DNA of 64,000 bases from Bradyrhizobium tropiciagri (GCF_018130545.1 NZ_JAFCKF010000002.1:682001-746000), one strand, 5' to 3'. Counted from the stretch's first letter, positions 29,980 to 41,190 are shown. Made by a program: numbers and translations. Notes: generated from the sequence alone by a model not told the origin.

Positions 29980-30816
29980 TTAATCGCGGCGGCCCTGCAC
30001 CCAGTGCTCGAGCATCTGCAGTGCCATCGCGCGGTCGTCCTCGGAGGCCTTGGCGATCGCCCGGTTATAGCTTTCCTTGATCCAGGCCTCGTCCGGCGTG
30101 GCGCTGTCACGCGCCAGCGTCAGCCACATCAGGCCACGTGCCCGCTGCGGCGGGAGCCGGTCGCCGTTGAACAGCATCTGGCCAAGCAGCGCCTGCGCCT
30201 GATGCTGACCCTTCTGGGCGGCCAGACCGAGCCAGCGCGCGCCATAGCGGAAATCATCCCGCGAGGCGTCCGGGGTCTTCAGATACAGCCGGGCCAGATC
30301 GTACTGGGCGTCGGCATTGCCGAAATAGGACGCGGCATAAGAGAACATCTCCCGCGCCCGCTCGGTATCCGCCTTCACCTTGGAATTGGGAATGCCGCTC
30401 AGATAGTAGCGGCCGAGCGCGACGAAGGCGTTGGCCACGATCGAGGCCTGCGGCGCCGACGGCGAATCCTCGGCATGCGCATTGGCGATCCGGCTGAAAT
30501 ACTCAAAGGCGCGCATGTCGTCCTGGGTGACGCCGTCACCCTCGGCGTACATCTTGCCGAGCTTCCACTGCGCCACGGGATGGCCGCCCTCGGCCTGGTA
30601 TTGCAGCGTGCTGAAGGAGGAGGTCGGCGAGGTCGCCGTCGGAGCAACCGGCGTGGCGGCGCGCTTCAGCGCGGCGGCCGCACCGGGCTGCGGCGACACC
30701 ACCGGAAGAACGGTATCCTGGGGGCTGACCGGAGCGCCGTCGAATCCGAATCCGGGGCCCGCCACCGGGATGGCCCCTAACGCAAACGCAAATATCGTAC
30801 GCTTAAACGTCCGCAT
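29980..30816 (-). CDS. secreted Sel1-repeat protein, ExoR-like
   Basis: 278 residues from ATG 30816 ([15 protein letters not shown], signal peptide). About five Sel1/TPR-like repeats from residue ~95 ([57 protein letters not shown]). The run [14 protein letters not shown]...AREMF and the ending W-x-QGRRD closely recall rhizobial ExoR, the periplasmic repressor of the ExoS-ChvI two-component system controlling exopolysaccharide and envelope genes. The assignment is by eye. The start overlaps the ilvD stop by 14 bases. Confidence 0.75.
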   Translation of the reverse strand: MRTFKRTIFAFALGAIPVAGPGFGFDGAPVSPQDTVLPVVSPQPGAAAALKRAATPVAPTATSPTSSFSTLQYQAEGGHPVAQWKLGKMYAEGDGVTQDDMRAFEYFSRIANAHAEDSPSAPQASIVANAFVALGRYYLSGIPNSKVKADTERAREMFSYAASYFGNADAQYDLARLYLKTPDASRDDFRYGARWLGLAAQKGQHQAQALLGQMLFNGDRLPPQRARGLMWLTLARDSATPDEAWIKESYNRAIAKASEDDRAMALQMLEHWVQGRRD

Positions 30817-32527
30817 AACACTGTTTCTCGTACGCGCCACCCGGATGGGTGACTGCGCCATCCACCGCCGGCCCCACTTGTTCGGCGTACTTCCACAGCG
30901 CACCAGATGTGTGGTTAGTCGCCCGAGGGGCCCATTTGGTCTTACGATTTGCGAGCTCGGCGTCGCTCAATTTTACGTTAAGAGTGCCGACGACCGCATC
31001 GATCTCGATGATGTCGCCGTCCTGCAATAACCCGATCGGCCCGCCGACGGCCGCTTCAGGTCCAATATGTCCGATGCAGAAGCCACGGGTGGCGCCGGAG
31101 AACCGGCCATCGGTGATCAGGGCAATCTTGCCGCCCATCCCCTGCCCGGTCAGCGCCGCCGTGGTCGCCAGCATCTCCCGCATCCCGGGACCGCCCTTCG
31201 GCCCCTCGTAGCGGATCACAATCACTTCGCCTTCCTTGTAGGAGCGCTTCTGCACCGCCTCGAAGGCGTCTTCCTCGCGGTCGAAGCACCGGGCCGGACC
31301 GGTGAACTTCAGGTTGGACATTCCCGCGACCTTCACGATCGCACCCTCCGGAGCGAGATTACCCTTCAGCCCGACAACGCCACCTGTCACGGTGATCGGA
31401 TTGTCGGCGGGCCGCACCACATCCTGGTGCGGATTCCATTTCACGCTTTTGAGGTTTTCGGCGATCGTTCGGCCAGTGACGGTGAGGCAATTCCCGTGCA
31501 GGTGGCCATGGTCGAGCAGCGTCTTCATCAGCAGCGGAATGCCACCTACTTCAAACATGTCTTTGGCAACATAACGGCCGCCCGGCTTCAAATCCGCGAC
31601 GTAAGGAGTCTTTTTGAAGATTTCGGCAACGTCGAACAAATTGAATTTAATGCCGCACTCATGGGCGATCGCCGGCAGGTGCAGCGCAGCATTGGTCGAA
31701 CCACCTGAGGCTGCAACGACAGCCGCAGCATTTTCAAGGGCTTCCCGGGTGACGATGTCGCGGGGACGGATGTTTTTCTCGATCAGCTCCATCACCTTCT
31801 CGCCGGCGGCGGCGCAGAAAGAGTCGCGGATCTCGTAGGGCGCCGGAGCCCCGGCCGAGTACGGTAGCGCGAGGCCGATCGCCTCGGAAACGGTCGCCAT
31901 CGTGTTGGCGGTGAACTGGGCGCCGCAGGCGCCGGCCGACGGGCACGCCACCCGCTCGATCTCGTCGAGGTCTTCGTCCGACATGGCGCCGACCGAGTGC
32001 TTGCCGACCGCCTCGAACATGTCCTGCACGGTGACCGGCTGGCCGCGGAAATTGCCCGGCAGGATCGAGCCGCCATAGATGAAGATCGAGGGCACGTTGA
32101 GCCGGACCATCGCCATCATCATGCCCGGCAACGACTTGTCGCAGCCGGCGAGCCCGACCAGCGCGTCATAGGAATGGCCGCGGACGGTCAGCTCGACCGA
32201 ATCGGCGATGCATTCGCGCGACGGCAGCGACGAGCGCATGCCGTCGTGGCCCATGGCGATACCGTCGGTCACGGTGATGGTGCAGAACTCGCGCGGCGTG
32301 CCGCCGGCCGAGGCCACACCCTTCTTCACCGCCTGCGCCTGGCGCATCAGCGAGATGTTGCAGGGAGCGGCTTCATTCCAACATGAAGCAACGCCGACAA
32401 AGGGTTGATGAATCTGGGCTGTCGTCAGCCCCATCGCGTAGAGATAGGAACGATGCGGTGCGCGCTCGGGGCCTTCCGTCACGTGACGGCTCGGCAGCCT
32501 GCCCTTGATGTTCGTCTTGCCGTCCAT
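30803..32527 (-). CDS. ilvD: dihydroxy-acid dehydratase
   Basis: 574 residues from ATG 32527 ([15 protein letters not shown]). It converts dihydroxy-acids to 2-keto acids in isoleucine/valine synthesis. Cluster cysteines appear in [26 protein letters not shown] and [16 protein letters not shown]. The C-terminus has the Ser-containing [14 protein letters not shown] motif. Another in-frame ATG lies 14 codons upstream (32569) and encodes an Arg/Lys/Glu-rich leader not expected in the family. Confidence 0.95.
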   Translation of the reverse strand: MDGKTNIKGRLPSRHVTEGPERAPHRSYLYAMGLTTAQIHQPFVGVASCWNEAAPCNISLMRQAQAVKKGVASAGGTPREFCTITVTDGIAMGHDGMRSSLPSRECIADSVELTVRGHSYDALVGLAGCDKSLPGMMMAMVRLNVPSIFIYGGSILPGNFRGQPVTVQDMFEAVGKHSVGAMSDEDLDEIERVACPSAGACGAQFTANTMATVSEAIGLALPYSAGAPAPYEIRDSFCAAAGEKVMELIEKNIRPRDIVTREALENAAAVVAASGGSTNAALHLPAIAHECGIKFNLFDVAEIFKKTPYVADLKPGGRYVAKDMFEVGGIPLLMKTLLDHGHLHGNCLTVTGRTIAENLKSVKWNPHQDVVRPADNPITVTGGVVGLKGNLAPEGAIVKVAGMSNLKFTGPARCFDREEDAFEAVQKRSYKEGEVIVIRYEGPKGGPGMREMLATTAALTGQGMGGKIALITDGRFSGATRGFCIGHIGPEAAVGGPIGLLQDGDIIEIDAVVGTLNVKLSDAELANRKTKWAPRATNHTSGALWKYAEQVGPAVDGAVTHPGGAYEKQCYADV

Positions 32528-33039
32528 CGCGACCCTGTTCCGACGCTTTTTCCTGCGCTCTTCCTCCATCAACTCCGGAACCCGTAAAAATGTCCCGTCG
32601 TCGGAGCACTGGCTATTCAGCTAGGTGAATATCCTTTCATGTCAGGGTGTGGCCAAAAAGCGGCGTGACTACGGACCGGCTGCTTTTAGGGTTAAATGTT
32701 CAAGTCGTGTTGCGGTAGCGCAACAATCGTGGCCGCCGGGCAACCATGTATTACCAGTCCTTATGGGAACCTGACAGGCGCCTGACCAAAGTAGCCATAA
32801 GGTTGTTGTTTCGCAGCAGAGCTCGCCCGAGTTGTTGCTTGGTGGTCGCCCTCTCCTTGAAGAGGGCCCGCCGAAGCCGGGCGCAGATCGCACCGTGCAA
32901 TGGGTAGAAAGCTCGGGGGTAGGACCACAGTGGCATCGGACCCGCACCTTCCACCCGTCGTCATTCCGGGCTCGACGCTTCGCGTCGCCCTCAGATCCGC
33001 AATCGCGCATCGGGAAATGACGAGGTAGTCGGGGCAACC
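32528..33039. other. intergenic region between ilvD and the diguanylate cyclase gene
   Basis: About 510 bases. No credible gene. It contains a hairpin TGTTGCG-GTAG-CGCAACA (32708-32725), an inverted repeat CCTTATGG/CCATAAGG (32759-32766 and 32795-32802) bracketing CAGGCGCCTG, and a REP-like palindrome at 32959-33022. It must hold the ilvD promoter, but I cannot place it. Confidence 0.45.
32959..33022. repeat. REP-like palindrome
   Basis: CGTCATT at the left end pairs with AATGACG at the right end, with an internal GACGC/GCGTC hairpin. It resembles other short palindromic elements of this genome type. Confidence 0.5.
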
Positions 33040-34671
33040 TTACTCCGCCGCCAGCTTCGGTGGCGCCGGAGGCCCCCAGCACTCGATGCGATTGCGGCCG
33101 CGTTCCTTTGCCTGGTAGAGCGCGGCATCGGCGGCCTTCATCAGCGCATCGACCCCGGGCATGCTTGTGATGGCCTCGGCAATGCCGATGCTCACCGTTA
33201 GTTGCACCGGACGATCGTCCGCGCTCAGCGTCAGCCCTTCCGCCCGCTTGCGAATGCGCTCGGCGACAATTCGGGCCCGTGACAAGGTCGTTTCCGGCAG
33301 CAGGACCGCGAACTCCTCGCCGCCGACACGGCCCACCATGTCCGACTTGCGCTTGCCGCGAACGCAAATCTCGGCGACGGCCTTGATGGCCTCATCGCCG
33401 ACCGCGTGACCGAACCGGTCGTTGATGCTCTTGAAGTGATCGATGTCGACCATCAGGACCGAGACCGAACGATAGTAGCGCTGGAACCGGCTCCACTCCG
33501 CATCCAGCGTGGTCAGGAAGTGCCTGCGGTTGAACAGTCCGGTAAGCGGATCGGTGATCGCAAGCACCTCGAGCTGTCGCGCGTTCCTGACCAGATCGGT
33601 GATGTCGACAAAGGTCAGCATGCGGCCGCCGTTTGCCATCGTCGAGCAATGGATCCTGATGTTGCGGCCGTCCGGCGTCTGGACGTCGCGCTTGTGATCG
33701 CCCGCCTTGATCTCGGCGATCCGCTTCGCCGGAAACGCCTTGACCTGGTCCGCCGTCGCGCCCGCCGGGACCGCCCGGCGACTGCGCGTGAGCAAGGTGA
33801 CATAGGCCGGATGCCGCGCGACCTCCTCCTCGCTGACCTCCCAGAAATCGCGCATTCGCCGGTTGAGGAAGATCGCGTTGAGATCGCGATCGAGCAGGAC
33901 GACGCCGTCCTCCACATTCTCGAGCGCGCCGGTCAGCACCTTCAGCTTGTCCGACGCGCGCACGATGTCGGTCACCGGCGTGTAGCTCACCATACGGCCG
34001 CCATCGGGCAGCGGCGTGCACTGGCACCGCACCACATCGCCATTGCTGCGCCTGAGATCGATCGGGCTCGGGTCCCCGATGCTGACGAGGCGGACCCGCT
34101 CGGCAAGGTAGGCCTGAAGCTGCTCAGCCGGCAGCTCATAGGCCATGGTCTTGCAGCCGTGCTGCATCAGATCGGTGAAGCTGGGGTTGCGGTCGGCCAC
34201 CGCGTCCGGAAGCACCCACATGTTCCGGAACGCGCGATTGATGAACAGGGCTTTCAGCTCGGAATCCAGCAGCAGAATGCCGACCGGGATCTGGTCGACC
34301 GCGGCGCGCAACGCCAGCATGTGCCCGCGCAGGATATCGCCGCTACGCCGCTCCGGAATGGCGGCCGGTGCAGGCGCGGTGGCTGCGGGAGCTACAGCTG
34401 CGGGGGCAGCAACGTTCGCATGCGGCTCCTCAAAAGCCAGGCCGAGCTGGCGGTCCGACTGCCACAGCCGCTTGCACGGCTTCACTTGGTGGGTGGCGAC
34501 GATCAACAATTGGACCTGGTCGGGAATGCCGACGACGCTTTCGAGTTCCACGGTCGCGCCGGTATCGGTGAGCTGCCGGACCGTGCAGTCAAAGGCCGAC
34601 CGACCGAAATTGAACACGATTTTTCCGGCCAAAAACGTTCGGCCGCGGGAAGCTGACACCTGTCCGGACAT
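33040..34671 (-). CDS. PilZ-PAS-PAS-GGDEF diguanylate cyclase
   Basis: 543 residues from ATG 34671; a GTG at 34707 would add 12. Order of domains: an N-terminal PilZ-like domain (residues ~5-90, FDCTVRQLTDTGATVELES), a Pro/Ala linker, two PAS modules (about 130-240 and 250-365, each with a 'LLDSELKALFINRAFR' or 'LLDRDLNAIFLNRRMR' opening) and a GGDEF domain (~375-540). The active site reads GGEEF, and RKSD sits five residues before it, the classical product-inhibition site. It should therefore make c-di-GMP, with feedback control. PilZ at the N-terminus may sense c-di-GMP; its RxxxR motif is not obvious. Confidence 0.85.
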   Translation of the reverse strand: MSGQVSASRGRTFLAGKIVFNFGRSAFDCTVRQLTDTGATVELESVVGIPDQVQLLIVATHQVKPCKRLWQSDRQLGLAFEEPHANVAAPAAVAPAATAPAPAAIPERRSGDILRGHMLALRAAVDQIPVGILLLDSELKALFINRAFRNMWVLPDAVADRNPSFTDLMQHGCKTMAYELPAEQLQAYLAERVRLVSIGDPSPIDLRRSNGDVVRCQCTPLPDGGRMVSYTPVTDIVRASDKLKVLTGALENVEDGVVLLDRDLNAIFLNRRMRDFWEVSEEEVARHPAYVTLLTRSRRAVPAGATADQVKAFPAKRIAEIKAGDHKRDVQTPDGRNIRIHCSTMANGGRMLTFVDITDLVRNARQLEVLAITDPLTGLFNRRHFLTTLDAEWSRFQRYYRSVSVLMVDIDHFKSINDRFGHAVGDEAIKAVAEICVRGKRKSDMVGRVGGEEFAVLLPETTLSRARIVAERIRKRAEGLTLSADDRPVQLTVSIGIAEAITSMPGVDALMKAADAALYQAKERGRNRIECWGPPAPPKLAAE

Positions 34672-34948
34672 GGCGGGACCACCTGGAGCACTTGCGAGCC
34701 CGCTCACATCAGCACGTTTGAGTCACCAAGCCATGAACGGTTTCGGGGGGATTGATCGGGAACCAAGACCGCGTGCACCGCAAAACGATGTCCGTCCTGC
34801 TGTCCTATGACCGCCGTTGGACCCACCACCGATCGGTCAATATCGCTGTCGCGAAGAATTTAGTTCTATCGTATAATTATTTTGTACTAGACGCCGTCGG
34901 AGGAGTAGCGTCGCAACTCCCTCAGTAACAGTCAGGGACGCGCCCGCC

Positions 34949-35131
34949 ATGTCTGCCCTTCAAGCAAAGCTGGAACGATTTGAGATCCTCGCCAACGAAT
35001 GCGAGCTGATCGCTAGCAGGACGCTGGATGGGAACAACCGCGAACTATACCAACGGCTGGGCGGGCACTATCGCGAGCTTGCGATCGATATGAAGAGCGT
35101 GATCGCGACGATCGACGGTACGGCAGCGTAA
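34949..35131 (+). CDS. small conserved-looking hypothetical protein
   Basis: 60 residues (MSALQAKLERFEILANECEL...), strongly helical, with a possible ribosome site AGGGAC 17 bases upstream, further than usual. The codon use matches real genes, and a hairpin follows the stop. I do not recognise a function; small helical proteins of this kind are common in Bradyrhizobium. Confidence 0.6.
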   Translation: MSALQAKLERFEILANECELIASRTLDGNNRELYQRLGGHYRELAIDMKSVIATIDGTAA

Positions 35132-35137
35132 GAAAAA

Positions 35138-35163
35138 GGGCCGCTCGAAACAACAAGCGGCCC
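35138..35163 (+). terminator. hairpin downstream of small helical protein
   Basis: GGGCCGCT/AGCGGCCC, 8 bp, 10-base loop. It is preceded by AAAAA (a T-run for the other strand) and weakly followed by AAGTCT. Confidence 0.5.
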
Positions 35164-35369
35164 AAGTCTAGGGAGGAAACGCCCTCAAAGAGGGCGGCGA
35201 CAGCGCGAGGCGCTGCCGCACAACATGCATATGGGTTAAGAAGCGAGCTTCGGGAGCCCAGACTGCGCAAGCCAGGGGCGCGACTTCTGCGCCTTGAATC
35301 TGCGCCTCCCAGCGCATACCTGCGAGCGGGGTCACTACGGCGAATACATCGCTCCATCCATCCTACGAT

Positions 35370-36284
35370 TTACGATCCGCCGAGCCGCTTCCGCTTCGCG
35401 TTCAGCGCCGATGCAACGCGGCTCACCGGCGGGCGGCCGAGCAAACCGGCGACCTCATTCGTCGTGGCCAGCAGCCTGTCCATGTCGATGCCGGTTTTCA
35501 CGCCCATGCCTTCCAGCATGTAGACGACATCCTCGGTCGCGACGTTGCCGGTGGCGCCGGGCGCATAGGGGCAGCCGCCGAGACCGCCGGCGGCGGCATC
35601 GATGACCCGGACGCCCTCTTCCATCCCGGCGTAGAGATTGGCGAGCGCCTGGCCATAGGTGTCGTGGAAGTGCATCGCGAGGTTGGCCACCGGGAGCTCA
35701 GCGCCGACGGCGCGCAGCATCTCCCTGGCCTTGAGCGGCGTGCCGACGCCGATCGTGTCACCGAGCGAGATTTCGTAGCAGCCGAGATCCCACAACCTCA
35801 CCGCGAGGTCGGCGACCGCTTTCGGCTTGATCTCGCCGTCGAACGGACAGCCGAGCACGCAGGACACATAGCCGCGCACCTTGACGCCATCCGCCTTGGC
35901 ACGCGCCAGCACCGGCTTGAAGCGCTCGATCGATTCCGCGACCGAGCAATTGATGTTGGCGCGCGAGAAGCCTTCGGAGGCCGCCGCGAATACCGAAACG
36001 ACCTTGGCGCCGGCCGCGCGCGCGGCGTCATAGCCCTTCTCGTTCGGCACGAGCACGTGGAATTCGGCGCCCTTGACGTGGCTGACGCCGCGCAGCACCG
36101 CATCGGAGCTTGCCATCTGCGGGATCGCCTTCGGGGACACGAAGGCGCCGACCTCGACGGTGTTGAGCCCCGCCGCCACCAGCGCCTCGACAAAGGCGAT
36201 CCGCGCCTCGACGCTGACCGGCGTCTTCTCGTTCTGCAGGCCGTCCCGCGGCCCCATCTCGACGATGTGGATCTGATCGCTCAT
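35370..36284 (-). CDS. hydroxymethylglutaryl-CoA lyase
   Basis: 304 residues. It cleaves HMG-CoA to acetoacetate and acetyl-CoA, the last step of leucine breakdown. HMGL-like barrel: EMGPRDGLQNEK near the start, SLGDTIGVGTP, HFHDTYGQALAN (metal His) and GLGGCPYAPGATGNVATEDVVYML with the catalytic Cys. The ATG overlaps the stop of the biotin-carboxylase subunit gene (ATGA). Confidence 0.94.
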   Translation of the reverse strand: MSDQIHIVEMGPRDGLQNEKTPVSVEARIAFVEALVAAGLNTVEVGAFVSPKAIPQMASSDAVLRGVSHVKGAEFHVLVPNEKGYDAARAAGAKVVSVFAAASEGFSRANINCSVAESIERFKPVLARAKADGVKVRGYVSCVLGCPFDGEIKPKAVADLAVRLWDLGCYEISLGDTIGVGTPLKAREMLRAVGAELPVANLAMHFHDTYGQALANLYAGMEEGVRVIDAAAGGLGGCPYAPGATGNVATEDVVYMLEGMGVKTGIDMDRLLATTNEVAGLLGRPPVSRVASALNAKRKRLGGS

Positions 36285-38290
36285 GACGCGGCCGCAGGTT
36301 CGACCTCGGCGAGCTCGACGCCCTCACCGACGATGTCGCCGACCTTGCATTTGAGCTTCTTCAACACGCCGGCATAGGGCGCGCGCAGGGTCTGCTCCAT
36401 CTTCATCACTTCCAGCGTCAGGATCGGCGCGCCCTTCTCGAGGGTTGCGCCCTCCTCGGCCAACAGCGCGACCACGGTGCCCGGCAGAGGTGCGACGATC
36501 TTGTCCTCGCCGACCTGCTCCTCGCTCTCGCCGCCGAACGGATCGACCCAGTGCAGGTCGAAGCGGCCGTTGCGGGTGCGCAGATAGAGCTCGTGGCCGT
36601 CGATGACCGAGGCGACGCGCGACTTGAGGCCGTTGAGCGTGAGGTCGAAGCCATCCTCGGCGGATGACGAGATCGCAAAGCCAAGCTCGCGCCCGCCGAC
36701 CGAGAGCGTCGACGGTCCGTTGCCATAGTGCAGCGTGATGGTCTGCGCCGGCTCATGGCCCTGCCGGAACGAGAACACCCGCTGGCGGCGGCCCACCGGC
36801 ATCCAGCCGAACGCCTGCCATGGCGAGTTCGCCTCACCGCGCGCCGCCTTCTGCTCGTCGTTGACGATCGCGGCGACCGCGGCGCAGAGCTCGAACTCGC
36901 CGGCGGCACCCGTGCTGGCGGTGAGGTTCTTCAGCTCGCGCTCGATGAAGCCGGTATCGATCGCATTGGCCCGGGTCGCCGGATGCGTCACCAGCGCCGA
37001 CAGGAACGGGATGTTGGTGACGATGCCGCGGACATCGGTCTGCTCAAGTCCGTGATTGAGCTTCTCGATCGCGCCTTCGCGGGTCGGCGCCCAGGCGATC
37101 ACCTTGGCGAGCATCGCGTCGTAGTACGGCGAGACGTTATCGCCGCTCCGATAGCCGGCATCGATGCGCAGGCCGTCGCCCTCCGGCGGCGTCCGCCAGG
37201 TCTTGATGCGGCCGACCGAGGGCATGAAGTTCTTCTGCGGATTCTCGGCGTAGACGCGCGCCTCGATGGCGTGCCCGTTCAGCTTGATCTCGTTTTGCTT
37301 CAGCGGCAGCGCCTCGCCGAAGGCAACGCGCAGCTGCCATTCGACCAGATCGACGCCGGTAATCAACTCGGTGACGGGATGCTCGACCTGCAGACGGGTG
37401 TTCATCTCGATGAAGAACACGTCCTTGCCGTCGGAGACGAACTCGATGGTGCCGGCGCCGACATAGTTGACCGCGCCGGCCGCCTTGCGCGCCGCCTCGC
37501 AGACGGCGTCGCGCTGCGCTGAGTTCAGGGTTGGCGACGGGGCCTCCTCGATCACCTTCTGGTGCCGGCGTTGCAGCGTGCATTCGCGCTCCCACAGCGA
37601 GAGCAGATGACCATGGCTGTCACCGATGATCTGCACCTCGATATGGCGGGGGTTCTGCACGTATTTCTCGATCAGCATGCGGTCGTCGCCGAACGCCGCC
37701 TTGGCCTCGCGCTTGGCGCTGGTGATCGCAGCCGATAATTCGGCCGCCGAATTGACCACGCGCATGCCGCGACCACCGCCGCCGGCCGACGCCTTGACCA
37801 GCACCGGGAATCCGATCCGGTTGGCGGCCTCCGCCAGGATCGCTTCGTCCTGAGCCTCGCCATGATAGCCGGGCACCAGCGGCACGCCGGCCTTCTCCAT
37901 CAACGCCTTCGAGCCGGACTTCGAGCCCATCGCCGTCATCATCTCGGCGGTCGGGCCGACGAACACCAAACCGGCGTCAAGGCAGGCCTGCGCAAATTCG
38001 GCATTCTCAGACAGGAATCCGTAGCCGGGATGCACAGCTTCGGCGCCGGTTTCCTTGGCTGCCGCGATGACGCGCTCGATGTTGAGATAGCTGTCGCGCG
38101 CCCGTGCGGGCCCGAGCAGCACGGCCTCGTCGGCGAGCGCGACATGCATCGCGTCGCGGTCGGCCTCGGAATAAACCGCGACGGTGCGCAACCCCAGGGC
38201 GCGCGCCGAGCGGATGACGCGGCAGGCGATCTCGCCGCGGTTGGCGATCAGAAGCGAGCGGAAACGCCGGTACAGTTTTGAGCGGTCCAT
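36281..38290 (-). CDS. 3-methylcrotonyl-CoA carboxylase, biotin-carrying alpha subunit
   Basis: 669 residues from ATG 38290 (AGGA site upstream); a GTG at 38308 overlapping the beta-subunit stop is an alternative. The biotin carboxylase domain (to ~450) has the ATP-grasp glycine loop KASAGGGGRGMRVV and the EMNTRLQVEHPVTE motif. A middle linker domain and the C-terminal biotinyl domain follow, with the biotin Lys in EVMKMEQ. Its place between the beta subunit and HMG-CoA lyase makes methylcrotonyl-CoA the likely substrate. Confidence 0.92.
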   Translation of the reverse strand: MDRSKLYRRFRSLLIANRGEIACRVIRSARALGLRTVAVYSEADRDAMHVALADEAVLLGPARARDSYLNIERVIAAAKETGAEAVHPGYGFLSENAEFAQACLDAGLVFVGPTAEMMTAMGSKSGSKALMEKAGVPLVPGYHGEAQDEAILAEAANRIGFPVLVKASAGGGGRGMRVVNSAAELSAAITSAKREAKAAFGDDRMLIEKYVQNPRHIEVQIIGDSHGHLLSLWERECTLQRRHQKVIEEAPSPTLNSAQRDAVCEAARKAAGAVNYVGAGTIEFVSDGKDVFFIEMNTRLQVEHPVTELITGVDLVEWQLRVAFGEALPLKQNEIKLNGHAIEARVYAENPQKNFMPSVGRIKTWRTPPEGDGLRIDAGYRSGDNVSPYYDAMLAKVIAWAPTREGAIEKLNHGLEQTDVRGIVTNIPFLSALVTHPATRANAIDTGFIERELKNLTASTGAAGEFELCAAVAAIVNDEQKAARGEANSPWQAFGWMPVGRRQRVFSFRQGHEPAQTITLHYGNGPSTLSVGGRELGFAISSSAEDGFDLTLNGLKSRVASVIDGHELYLRTRNGRFDLHWVDPFGGESEEQVGEDKIVAPLPGTVVALLAEEGATLEKGAPILTLEVMKMEQTLRAPYAGVLKKLKCKVGDIVGEGVELAEVEPAAAS

Positions 38291-38304
38291 AATGAGATCC
38301 TGGG

Positions 38305-39909
38305 TCACATCCTGAACAGGCCGAACTTCGTCGGCTCGATCGGCGCATTGGCGGCGGCCGACAGGCCGAGCCCGAGCACAAGTCGCGTGTCGGCGGGATC
38401 GATCACACCGTCGTCCCAGAGCCGCGCGGTCGCGTAATAGGGATTGCCCTGCTTCTCGTACTGCGCGCGGATCGGCTCGCGGAATTTGTCCTCTTCTTCC
38501 GCCGACCAGCTGTCACCCTTGGCCTCGATGCCGTCACGCTTGACCTGGCTCAGCACCATCGAGGCCTGCTCGCCGCCCATCACGGAGATGCGGGCGTTCG
38601 GCCACAGCCAGAGGAAGCGCGGGCTGTAGGCGCGGCCGCACATGCCGTAATTGCCGGCACCGTAGGAGCCACCGATCACGACGGTGAATTTCGGCACGCC
38701 GGCGGTGGCAACCGCCGTCACCAGCTTGGCGCCGTCACGCGCAATGCCGCCGGCCTCATACTTCTTGCCGACCATGAAGCCGGTGATGTTCTGCAGGAAC
38801 ACGAGAGGGATGCCGCGCTGGCAGCACAGCTCGATGAAATGCGCGCCCTTCAGCGAGCTCTCGCTGAACAGGATGCCGTTGTTGGCGATGATGCCGACCG
38901 GATAGCCCCAGATATGGGCGAAGCCGCAGATCAGCGTGGTGCCGTAGAGCTTCTTGAACTCGTCGAACTCGGAGCCGTCGACGATCCGCGCGATGATGTC
39001 GTGGACGTCGAACGGCTTGCGGCCGTCGGCGGAGACCACGCCGTAGATCTCCTCGGCCGGAAACAGCGGCTCCTGCGGGGCACGCATATTCAGCGGTGCC
39101 TTGGCCGGCTGCTTCAGCGTGCCGACGATGCGGCGCGCGATGCCGATCGCGTGGGCGTCGTTCTGTGCATAGTGATCGGTGACGCCAGACTGCCGGGAGT
39201 GGACATCGGCGCCGCCGAGCTCTTCGGCGGTGACGACTTCACCGGTCGCAGCCTTCACCAGCGGTGGACCGCCGAGGAAGATGGTGCCCTGGTTGCGCAC
39301 GATGATGCTCTCGTCGGACATCGCCGGCACATAGGCGCCGCCCGCCGTGCAGGAGCCCATCACGATCGCGATCTGCGGGATGCCCTGCGACGACATCTGG
39401 GCCTGATTGTAGAAGATGCGGCCGAAATGCCGCTCATCGGGAAAGATCTCGTCCTGCAGCGGCAGGAAGGCGCCGCCGGAATCCACCATGTAGACGCAGG
39501 GCAGATTGTTCTGCCGCGCGATGTCCTGGGCGCGCAGATGCTTCTTCACCGTCAGTGGGTAATAGGTGCCGCCCTTGATGGTGGCATCGTTGGCGACGAT
39601 GATGCATTCGCGGCCCGCGATCCGCCCGACACCGGTGATGACGCTCGCCGAATGCACGTCACCGCCGTAGAGCCCGTTGGCGGCGAGCGGCGACAGCTCC
39701 AGGAACGCGGTGCCGGGATCGACCAGCAGATCGACGCGGTCGCGCGCCAGCATCTTGCCGCGTGAGGTATGCCGCTTGCGCGAGGTCTCGCCGCCGCCGC
39801 CGGCCACCTGGTTGAGTTTTTCGCGGAGCTCCGCGACCAGGCCACGCATCACCTCGGCGTTGCGGGCGAATTCCTGGGATGTGGGATCGATCGTCGAATG
39901 AAGCGGCAT
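38305..39909 (-). CDS. 3-methylcrotonyl-CoA carboxylase, carboxyltransferase beta subunit
   Basis: 534 residues, the normal MCC beta length. Carboxyltransferase N- and C-halves: [51 protein letters not shown] and [31 protein letters not shown]. It transfers the carboxyl group from biotin to methylcrotonyl-CoA. Second gene of the leucine-catabolic operon. Confidence 0.94.
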   Translation of the reverse strand: MPLHSTIDPTSQEFARNAEVMRGLVAELREKLNQVAGGGGETSRKRHTSRGKMLARDRVDLLVDPGTAFLELSPLAANGLYGGDVHSASVITGVGRIAGRECIIVANDATIKGGTYYPLTVKKHLRAQDIARQNNLPCVYMVDSGGAFLPLQDEIFPDERHFGRIFYNQAQMSSQGIPQIAIVMGSCTAGGAYVPAMSDESIIVRNQGTIFLGGPPLVKAATGEVVTAEELGGADVHSRQSGVTDHYAQNDAHAIGIARRIVGTLKQPAKAPLNMRAPQEPLFPAEEIYGVVSADGRKPFDVHDIIARIVDGSEFDEFKKLYGTTLICGFAHIWGYPVGIIANNGILFSESSLKGAHFIELCCQRGIPLVFLQNITGFMVGKKYEAGGIARDGAKLVTAVATAGVPKFTVVIGGSYGAGNYGMCGRAYSPRFLWLWPNARISVMGGEQASMVLSQVKRDGIEAKGDSWSAEEEDKFREPIRAQYEKQGNPYYATARLWDDGVIDPADTRLVLGLGLSAAANAPIEPTKFGLFRM

Positions 39910-39994
39910 CGGTGTTGCACGTTTCGTTGGAGGAGCCGACAGGATTTTGGGAAAGCGGACCGCCGCGCCGAGGGCGCGACGGCGGGTGCGAGAC

Positions 39995-41167
39995 TCAGGC
40001 CGTCTTGGCGAACAGCTCGCGGCCGATCAGCATGCGGCGGATCTCGCTGGTGCCGGCGCCGATCTCGTAGAGCTTTGCGTCACGCAGCAGCCGGCCGGTG
40101 GGATAGTCGTTGATGTAGCCGTTGCCGCCGAGCAGCTGGATCGCATCCAGCGCGCATTGGGTGGCCTTCTCGGCGGCGTAAAGGATCGCGCCGGCGGCGT
40201 CTTCGCGTGTGGTCTCGCCGCGGTCGCAAGCCTTTGCCACCGCATACACATAGGCACGCGAGGCGTTCATCGTGGTGTACATGTCGGCGATCTTGCCCTG
40301 CACCAGCTGGAACGAGCCGATCGGCTCGCCGAACTGCTTGCGCTCGTGGACGTACGGCAGCACGACATCCATGCAGGCCTGCATGATGCCGATCGGACCC
40401 GCCGCCAGCACGGCGCGCTCATAGTCGAGGCCGGACATCAGCACGTTGACGCCGCGACCGACCTCGGAGAGCACGTTCTCTTCCGGCACCTCGCAATCCT
40501 CGAACACCAGTTCGCAGGTGTCGGAGCCGCGCATGCCGAGCTTGTCGAGCTTCTGCGCGGTGGAGAATCCCTTCATGCCCTTTTCGATGATGAAGGCGGT
40601 CATGCCGCGCGGACCGGCATTCGGATCGGTCTTGGCATAGACCACCAGCGTATCGGCGACCGGGCCATTGGTGATCCACATCTTGTTACCGTTGAGGACG
40701 AAGCGATCGCCCTTCCGGTCGGCGCGGGTCTTCATCGAGACCACGTCGGAGCCCGCCCCGGGCTCTGACATCGCAAGCGAGCCGACATGCTCGCCTGAAA
40801 TCAGCTTCGGCAGATATTTGCGCTTCTGCGCCTCGTTGCCGTTGCGGCGGATCTGGTTGACGCAGAGATTGGAATGCGCGCCGTAGGACAGCCCCACCGA
40901 GGCCGATGCGCGCGAGATCTCCTCCACGGCAATGCAGTGCTCGAGATAGCCGAGGCCGGAGCCGCCATACTCCTCCTCGACGGTGATGCCGTGCAGGCCG
41001 AGCGCACCGATCCTGGGCCAGAGGTCGCGCGGAAACTGGTTGGTGCGGTCGATCTCGGCTGCGCGCGGCGCGATCTCGTTGGTCGAGAAATCATGCACTG
41101 TCTCGCGGATCGCATCCGCGGTCTCGCCAAGGTCGAAATTGAAGATTGCCGCCTGGTTCGAGGCCAT
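39995..41167 (-). CDS. isovaleryl-CoA dehydrogenase
   Basis: 390 residues from ATG 41167 (GGGAGGGATC site); a longer frame to 41188 is less likely. Acyl-CoA dehydrogenase fold. The isovaleryl-CoA-type signature includes [19 protein letters not shown] and [17 protein letters not shown]. The catalytic Glu lies in [15 protein letters not shown], placed as in isovaleryl-CoA dehydrogenase. The C-terminus is [20 protein letters not shown]. First gene of the operon. Confidence 0.93.
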   Translation of the reverse strand: MASNQAAIFNFDLGETADAIRETVHDFSTNEIAPRAAEIDRTNQFPRDLWPRIGALGLHGITVEEEYGGSGLGYLEHCIAVEEISRASASVGLSYGAHSNLCVNQIRRNGNEAQKRKYLPKLISGEHVGSLAMSEPGAGSDVVSMKTRADRKGDRFVLNGNKMWITNGPVADTLVVYAKTDPNAGPRGMTAFIIEKGMKGFSTAQKLDKLGMRGSDTCELVFEDCEVPEENVLSEVGRGVNVLMSGLDYERAVLAAGPIGIMQACMDVVLPYVHERKQFGEPIGSFQLVQGKIADMYTTMNASRAYVYAVAKACDRGETTREDAAGAILYAAEKATQCALDAIQLLGGNGYINDYPTGRLLRDAKLYEIGAGTSEIRRMLIGRELFAKTA

Positions 41168-41190
41168 GATCCCTCCCGTGAGATTCATTC

